Below are positions 59,532 to 64,000 of a DNA stretch of 64,000 nt, piece after piece. The notes beneath the pieces are model-generated. The model did not search any database and was not told the DNA's origin. It saw nothing but the letters and a program-made list of their open reading frames with translations. Numbering within the stretch: position 1 is the first letter of the stretch; each line of letters begins with the position of its first letter. Source of the stretch: JBGTFE01 sp036403235 (lineage in GTDB: Bacteria > Acidobacteriota > Blastocatellia > Pyrinomonadales > Pyrinomonadaceae); assembly GCA_036403235.1 (NCBI GenBank), contig DASWRI010000007.1, forward strand, positions 1-64,000, written 5' to 3'. Both the position numbers and the translations under genes were made by a program.

Positions 59532-60683
59532 TCACGGCAAGCTCTTAAGATATGATTCAAAACCGTCGTTGAACCATTTTATCTTGTCACCGAATAAAGT
59601 CCGATATCTTGCGCCAACCGGATGTTTTTTTAGATTGCGACGGTCTTTGTCGTATTCTACGACCGTAATTTCAGGTGCGTCGGAGCCGTTTTGTCTGGTC
59701 AGCCCGCGCTTTAACAGATAGATCACTTCAACATCGTCGTCCGGAAGACTGTAACCGATAAAAATCGCCCGCTTGGCTTGACGCAGCTCCCTTTCGGCTT
59801 GATACCAAACCTGAGAGACATGCGGGTTTCGATAATCTTTTCGATGAGTCGGAGTAATTAATATGGGACGCACAAAGACCTGGCAATCAGGACAAGGACT
59901 TCCATGACACGAATATTTTGGCTCGAGCGGGCTTTCCTGATAAAGCCTCTCGAGAACTTTTACAGTCCCTTTCTTGCCGGATTCTGAAACTCCTATATCA
60001 AGCCGGTGACATCCGGGACAGTACAGCCAATTAAGCGAGCCGTGAAGCTTTAGCAGCTTTCCAAAATATCCTTTCGGTTCTTGATAAGCCGGAGTTTTAA
60101 TCTCGCAGCCGTAATCAGGGAATCGTCCATTTTCCGAATTTTCGCTGAATCTGACCAACGCATTATCCGCGATGATGTCATAATTGAGCGATATTATGAC
60201 AGGCTCTTCGTCAATATTCTTATAAAGCTTGTTTAGTAAATCCAGGTAATAATTATTTTCCAAACTTCGGAGCTTATATTCGAGAACGGCGAAGATTATA
60301 TACTCCAAAGCTTCGCGAACGTGGACTAATGACTGGCGAAAATAACCACTTGCGCGGTCAACATCAATCAATCGCTCCGAAACCCATTTCTGATTCATGG
60401 GCTGCTTGCGGTCTATCGCCGTGTCAATGAGGCTCAACAATAGCGGCAGCGCCGGATAATCATTTATCTTTCTTTTTTTAGAATCTTTCGGAAGATGAAA
60501 ATTCTCGACCAGAAATTCTTCCAGAATGTCGGCATATCCTTCTCGCTGGATGAGTTTTTGCTGTCCGCTCTTCGCAATTTCCTGTCGGACTTTCGGGTCG
60601 TAAGCTTGCAGGAGTATCTCGTTGGTCAAAGGACCGCCGCAGGCTTTGGTAGCTCCCGCGCCAAATATTACAACTGTGCTCAT
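59532..60683 (-). CDS. SIR2-like family protein
   Basis: 383 residues. The SIR2 NAD-binding start is VVIFGAGATKACGGPLT (4-20). SLNYD (165-169) and Leu-His214-Gly-Ser in KLHGSLNWLYCPGC place the Asn and His of the sirtuin site; Cys222/Cys225 and a later SCHGSPCPDC form a zinc ribbon. Near the end KRAIFIGYSLPDDDVEVIYL closes the fold. Related proteins are NAD+ hydrolases in phage defence, or have other roles. It starts 60 bp after the dnaN stop on the same strand, so it may be read through from dnaN. Confidence 0.85.
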   Translation of the reverse strand: MSTVVIFGAGATKACGGPLTNEILLQAYDPKVRQEIAKSGQQKLIQREGYADILEEFLVENFHLPKDSKKRKINDYPALPLLLSLIDTAIDRKQPMNQKWVSERLIDVDRASGYFRQSLVHVREALEYIIFAVLEYKLRSLENNYYLDLLNKLYKNIDEEPVIISLNYDIIADNALVRFSENSENGRFPDYGCEIKTPAYQEPKGYFGKLLKLHGSLNWLYCPGCHRLDIGVSESGKKGTVKVLERLYQESPLEPKYSCHGSPCPDCQVFVRPILITPTHRKDYRNPHVSQVWYQAERELRQAKRAIFIGYSLPDDDVEVIYLLKRGLTRQNGSDAPEITVVEYDKDRRNLKKHPVGARYRTLFGDKIKWFNDGFESYLKSLP

Positions 60684-60743
60684 CTCCTATATCCTCATCC
60701 TCAATAAAGACCTTATGCCTGAAATATAAATATTAACTTCGGC

Positions 60744-61928
60744 TCATATACGCAAAGGCATAACGATGTATTTATAATTGTAGTTCGTGTCGCCCGCGAT
60801 GTTCATCTGCGTTTGACCGTTGCTGTCTTTGAAGCTGAAAGCGATGCGCGGACGACTCGCCGATTCTTTGACGCGGACGGTTTCGCCGTCGGTTTCCTGT
60901 TCGATTTCGCCGGCCTCGGCGTCCTTTGCGGTTGCGACGTTTAAGAATTCCTGTACGTATTGCGAGTTGAATCCGATTTGTACCTCTTCGCCCGTGTATT
61001 CGGCGGTGACTTTTTCGTTAGCCTCGCCTTCCTCGGAGCTTTGCGCGCCGATTTCGACTTCGCCGCTGCGAATCGTCAGTTTTACCGAGCGCGTCCGTTC
61101 GTCGGCCATCAGAGCGACGCGGCGAATCGCGTTTTTCATATCGTCGGCATCAAACGTCGCAAGCTTGTCGTTGTCTTTCGGGATAACCATTTCGTAATTC
61201 GGGAACGAACCGGAAAGCTTGCGCGTAATCAGGAGACGACCGTCGACTTCAAAATAGATGTGATTCGGGTCTTCGCCGAAGCTGATTTCGCCTCTCGAGT
61301 CGCGCGCGATTTTGACGAGCTCCATCAAAGCCTTTTTCGGAATCAGCGCGTCCATCGTTTCGGTCGTCGAATTTTCGGGAAGCTGCTTTTCGATATAAGC
61401 GAGCCGGTGACCGTCGGTCGTCACCATTTTCGCCATGCCGTCGGCAATCATAAATTTTGCGCCCGAGAGCGTAAAGCGCGACTGCTCGTTAGTGATGGCG
61501 AAAGCCGTGTTATTAATAAAGTGATTAAAGATTTCCGCCGAGAGCTTCATCGGCGCGGATTTGAATGAAGGCACTTCCGGGAAATTTTCCTTCGAGACGC
61601 CGGCGAGACGAAAATTTGATTTGCCGCACGTCAGCTTGACCCATTCGTTTTCCTCTTTGGCAAAATGCACGTTTTCGTCTCCGAGCAGACGAACGATGTC
61701 GAAAAGCTTTCTCGCCTGCACGCACATCGCGCCGGCCTGCTTGATGTCGGCCGCGGCTTCGCAGCGAATCGTGACGTCCAAATCCGTTCCGACAAATCGA
61801 ATCGTTCCTTCGCCGACCGATTCGATTAAGATATTCGACAAAACCGGAATCGTCGATTTCTTTTCAACGATGCCCTGAACAAATCCGAGCTCTTCTTTTA
61901 GAACGTTCTGCTTGATTACAAATTCCAT
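60744..61928 (-). CDS. dnaN: DNA polymerase III subunit beta (sliding clamp)
   Basis: 394 residues of three clamp domains. It starts MEFVIKQNVLKEELGFVQGI, with the conserved FVGTDLDVTIRCEA and LTLSGAKFMIAD-like strands, and ends KYIVMPLRI, which matches the family (VMPMRL). An AGGAG site precedes the ATG. It forms the ring that holds polymerase III to DNA. The oriC region lies between it and dnaA, transcribed in the same direction. Confidence 0.97.
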   Translation of the reverse strand: MEFVIKQNVLKEELGFVQGIVEKKSTIPVLSNILIESVGEGTIRFVGTDLDVTIRCEAAADIKQAGAMCVQARKLFDIVRLLGDENVHFAKEENEWVKLTCGKSNFRLAGVSKENFPEVPSFKSAPMKLSAEIFNHFINNTAFAITNEQSRFTLSGAKFMIADGMAKMVTTDGHRLAYIEKQLPENSTTETMDALIPKKALMELVKIARDSRGEISFGEDPNHIYFEVDGRLLITRKLSGSFPNYEMVIPKDNDKLATFDADDMKNAIRRVALMADERTRSVKLTIRSGEVEIGAQSSEEGEANEKVTAEYTGEEVQIGFNSQYVQEFLNVATAKDAEAGEIEQETDGETVRVKESASRPRIAFSFKDSNGQTQMNIAGDTNYNYKYIVMPLRI

Positions 61929-62027
61929 TTTATTACTCCTAAATATTCTTTGATTATACCTAAAGTTATACTTTCAATACTCTTTGCCTTTTACTAAATC
62001 TATTAATTTAAACCTTATATAAATCTA

Positions 62028-62055
62028 TAGTACTAGTAGTAGGGCCTGTGGAAAA
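62028..62055. promoter_or_regulatory. candidate DnaA-trio unwinding element
   Basis: Reading leftwards from the box at 62047-62055, a GC-rich spacer GGGCC (62042-62046) leads to five triplets TAG, TAG, TAG, TAC, TAG (62040-62042 down to 62028-62030; the first shares a G with the spacer). Then comes an AT-rich region. This order (DnaA box, GC spacer, TAG triplets, AT-rich DUE) is that of the basal unwinding system described in Bacillus subtilis, where DnaA binds single strands of 3'-GAT triplets. Confidence 0.75.
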
Positions 62056-62222
62056 GTGGAAAACCGACTTTATTAAAGAAATAATTAAAGTTATACGTCC
62101 ACAGGGGTTGTGGATAACTTGTGTAAAAACTAGCAGCCTGTGGAAAATTTAGACAATAGGATAAGTTTTCCACAATTTCCACAGGGTGAATTTTCCTCAA
62201 CCTGTGGAAAAGTGGAAAACCA

Positions 62223-62259
62223 TGTTTAAGTATTGACTTATAAAGACAATACTTAAACA
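62223..62259. repeat. 13-bp perfect inverted repeat near oriC
   Basis: TGTTTAAGTATTG (62223-62235) pairs exactly with CAATACTTAAACA (62247-62259) across an 11-nt loop. It lies 58 bp past the dnaA stop and next to the last DnaA box. It may end the dnaA transcript or bind a regulator. Confidence 0.75.
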
Positions 62260-62316
62260 GCTCCGCTTAAATGTATGTGGAAATCCTCCACTAAATTTTT
62301 TCGCGACAATCTTTAA

Positions 62317-63765
62317 CTAATTGCAAAGATTATCTATAAGCTCACTCACAACCCTGTGGAAATTTCTATCTTCCTTTATTACCTCGTTAATCTTTTCAAC
62401 CGAGTGCATGACGGTCGTATGATGCTTTCCGCCAAACTCGCGACCGATTTCGGGAAAGCTGTGTTTCGTCAGACGCTTGCACAGATACATCGCCACCTGT
62501 CGCGGAACGGCAATCTGCCGCGAATTGTTTTTCGATTTGATTTCCTCGATGGTTAATTTGTAATGCGACGCGACGGTGCGCGCGATTCTTTCTATCGTTA
62601 AATTTTCCGGCTGCTCGCTGTCGATGATATTTTTCATCGCGTCCTGCGCGAGCATTTTTGAAATCGGAACTCCGCGCAGAGAAGAAATCGCGACGAGTCT
62701 GACGAGCGACCCTTCCAGCTCGCGGATATTGCTTTTGACTTTGCTGGCGATAAAAAACGCAATCTCGTCCGGCAGGCTGACGCCGTCCATATCCGCCTTA
62801 CGTTTTAAGATGGCGACTTTCGTTTCCAAATCCGGCGGCTCGATGTCGGCAATCAATCCCCATTCAAAACGCGAATGGAGGCGCTCTTCCAATGTCGGAA
62901 TTTCGCGCGGCGGGCAATCTGAAGTGATGACGATTTGTTTCTGGTCATTGTGGAGCGCGTTGAACGTATGAAAAAATTCTTCCTGCGTGCGTTCCTTTCC
63001 GGCCATAAACTGAACGTCGTCCATCAAGAGAACGTCAATCGAACGATATTTTTCGCGAAACGTCTGCGTCTTGTCGTAGCGAATCGCGTTGATAAGCTCG
63101 TTCATAAATTTCTCGGCGGAAATGTATGCGACGCGCAAATGACGATTGCGTTCTTTGATGGCGTGTCCGGCGGCATGCATCAGATGCGTTTTGCCAAGCC
63201 CGACTCCGCCGTAGATGTACATCGGGTTGTAAGTTTTGCCCGGCGATTCGGCGACGGCGAGCGCGGCGGCGTGCGCAAATTGATTACACGAGCCGACGAC
63301 GAATTTTTCAAACGTGTATTTTGCGTTCAGAGAATTTTCAATCGGTTCGATATCGACGAAGTTTGTCGGATTGGTTTTGATTAAAATTTCCGCCTTCGGT
63401 TTTTCTATATAATTACTGGCAACCGGCGCGTTTGTAATCGAGTTTTGTTTTTCAAAGAAAAATTCCGGCTCATCGTCATCGGCAAACTCATCTTTGTGGT
63501 GTTCCGATTCCTCGACTTCCCAATCTAATTTATAACTGGTCAGATTCAGTTCTTTTAACGTCTGCGTGATAACTTCCGAATAATATGTACTAACCCAATC
63601 CTTATTCACCTGACTGGCGCGCAGATGCAGAACCTTATCCTGCTCGTCGCAGCCGTCAAACTGAATCGGGCGAAACCAGGCATCAAAAATCTGCCTGTTC
63701 AGACGCTTTTCTACCGATTGAAGAATGCTATTCCACACATTTTTGTTTTCCGACGAAACTTCCAT
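62317..63765 (-). CDS. dnaA: chromosomal replication initiator protein DnaA
   Basis: 482 residues. Domain I (1-85: WNSILQSVEKRLNRQIFDAW) is followed by a variable acidic domain II. The AAA+ domain has Walker A GGVGLGKTH (about 187-195), Walker B LLMDDVQF, the initiator-specific helix EKFMNELINAIR and the sensor II region. The C-terminal helix-turn-helix binds boxes via HHTTVMHSVEKI. A GAGGTGAG ribosome site precedes the ATG. DnaA boxes upstream (63928-63961) suggest autoregulation. Confidence 0.97.
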   Translation of the reverse strand: MEVSSENKNVWNSILQSVEKRLNRQIFDAWFRPIQFDGCDEQDKVLHLRASQVNKDWVSTYYSEVITQTLKELNLTSYKLDWEVEESEHHKDEFADDDEPEFFFEKQNSITNAPVASNYIEKPKAEILIKTNPTNFVDIEPIENSLNAKYTFEKFVVGSCNQFAHAAALAVAESPGKTYNPMYIYGGVGLGKTHLMHAAGHAIKERNRHLRVAYISAEKFMNELINAIRYDKTQTFREKYRSIDVLLMDDVQFMAGKERTQEEFFHTFNALHNDQKQIVITSDCPPREIPTLEERLHSRFEWGLIADIEPPDLETKVAILKRKADMDGVSLPDEIAFFIASKVKSNIRELEGSLVRLVAISSLRGVPISKMLAQDAMKNIIDSEQPENLTIERIARTVASHYKLTIEEIKSKNNSRQIAVPRQVAMYLCKRLTKHSFPEIGREFGGKHHTTVMHSVEKINEVIKEDRNFHRVVSELIDNLCN

Positions 63766-63847
63766 AGCTTCTCACCTCTAATTATTTGTTAAATCTTTAG
63801 AAAAACTTTTAAGCAAAATCTCCGGTTAAAATCTATTTTGAACGATT

Positions 63848-63876
63848 AATAAAATGCCTTTAGTAAATCCTGACAA
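63848..63876 (-). promoter_or_regulatory. candidate dnaA promoter
   Basis: On the minus strand TTGTCA (63871-63876) and TTTATT (63848-63853) are spaced 17 bp apart, matching -35 and -10 hexamers at 5 of 6 and 4 of 6 positions. They lie 83-111 bp before the dnaA ATG, just downstream of the DnaA-box cluster. Confidence 0.4.
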
Positions 63877-63927
63877 GTCTTTCTATTTTGGTAACTTTTA
63901 CGAGTTTTTGATATGTAAATTAATAAG

Positions 63928-63961
63928 TTTTCCACAAAGTTTTCCACAGGCTTGTGGAAAG
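63928..63961. promoter_or_regulatory. three DnaA boxes upstream of dnaA
   Basis: TTTTCCACA at 63928-63936 and 63940-63948, then TGTGGAAAG at 63953-63961 in the opposite orientation. With the dnaN-side cluster this makes boxes on both sides of dnaA, as in bipartite origins. They lie upstream of the candidate promoter and may repress dnaA or form the second half of the origin. Confidence 0.8.
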
Positions 63962-64000
63962 CTGCTTAAAAGTTAAGGTAAAACTTTAACTATAGTGTTT

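Larger units (their letters stand above)
61930..62316. other. chromosomal origin of replication (oriC) region
   Basis: 387 bp between dnaN and dnaA. The left part (61930-62027) is AT-rich. DnaA boxes follow: TGTGGAAAA at 62047-62055, perfect TGTGGATAA at 62109-62117, TGTGGAAAA at 62139-62147, TTTTCCACA at 62166-62174, ATTTCCACA at 62175-62183 and TGTGGAAAA at 62203-62211. The cluster of boxes in both orientations, an AT-rich stretch and the dnaA-dnaN context identify the origin. The unwinding element is given as its own entry. Confidence 0.9.

Noticed and set aside
1..64000. tRNA, rRNA, tmRNA or riboswitch
   Set aside because: No cloverleaf, ribosomal or known riboswitch core was recognised by eye in any gap; a covariance-model scan could still find one.

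Overview
The window looks like a chromosome segment from an acidobacterium, probably class Blastocatellia. The pointers are a VWFA-related protein of the acidobacterial type, a paired DUF1800/DUF1501 set, BACON and delta-60 repeat secreted proteins, about 50% GC, and many long imperfect palindromes between genes. This placement rests on gene content only; no rRNA gene is present. No tRNA, rRNA, CRISPR array, transposase or prophage block was seen.

Left part (1-8680): a partial secreted BACON/P-domain protein, a DUF1800-DUF1501 export pair and a DPP-IV-type peptidase. Region 8868-16905 is the main accessory block. A tight four-gene operon encodes a PAPS-making ATP sulfurylase/APS kinase fusion, a Nif11-like small protein, a sulfotransferase and an aspartyl/asparaginyl beta-hydroxylase. 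Next to it lie two near-identical tail-collar proteins, a secreted protein, two DUF6916-like proteins and a GNAT acetyltransferase. An orphan ketoacyl synthase, a TIR-domain protein with an extra C-terminal domain, a B12-type radical SAM protein and threonine synthase follow.

Middle (22900-51000): mostly housekeeping and small metabolic operons. These include sugar kinase-transketolase-DinB, SelB-DHFR-DUF962, a molybdenum oxidoreductase with its cytochrome b, and MurA. There are also regulators (a LuxR-type protein with a degenerate receiver and a sigma-54 activator), a NUDIX-MBL fusion carrying a palindromic repeat inside its coding frame, and a ParB-like gene broken by one in-frame TGA.

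Right part (51079-64000): a DNA repair operon (ligase-associated exonuclease, ATP-dependent ligase, UvrC-like protein with a ruined GIY-YIG domain), an RNB ribonuclease, then a minus-strand run from dnaA and dnaN through a SIR2-like protein, two small proteins and a TIR protein. The dnaN-dnaA gap is a clear oriC: DnaA boxes, a GC-rich spacer, a DnaA-trio-like TAG run and an AT-rich stretch. More DnaA boxes lie upstream of dnaA.

The best candidates for something undescribed are the Nif11-like/sulfotransferase/hydroxylase operon with the tail-collar neighbourhood, and the NADase-type (TIR, SIR2) genes attached to the replication-initiation locus.
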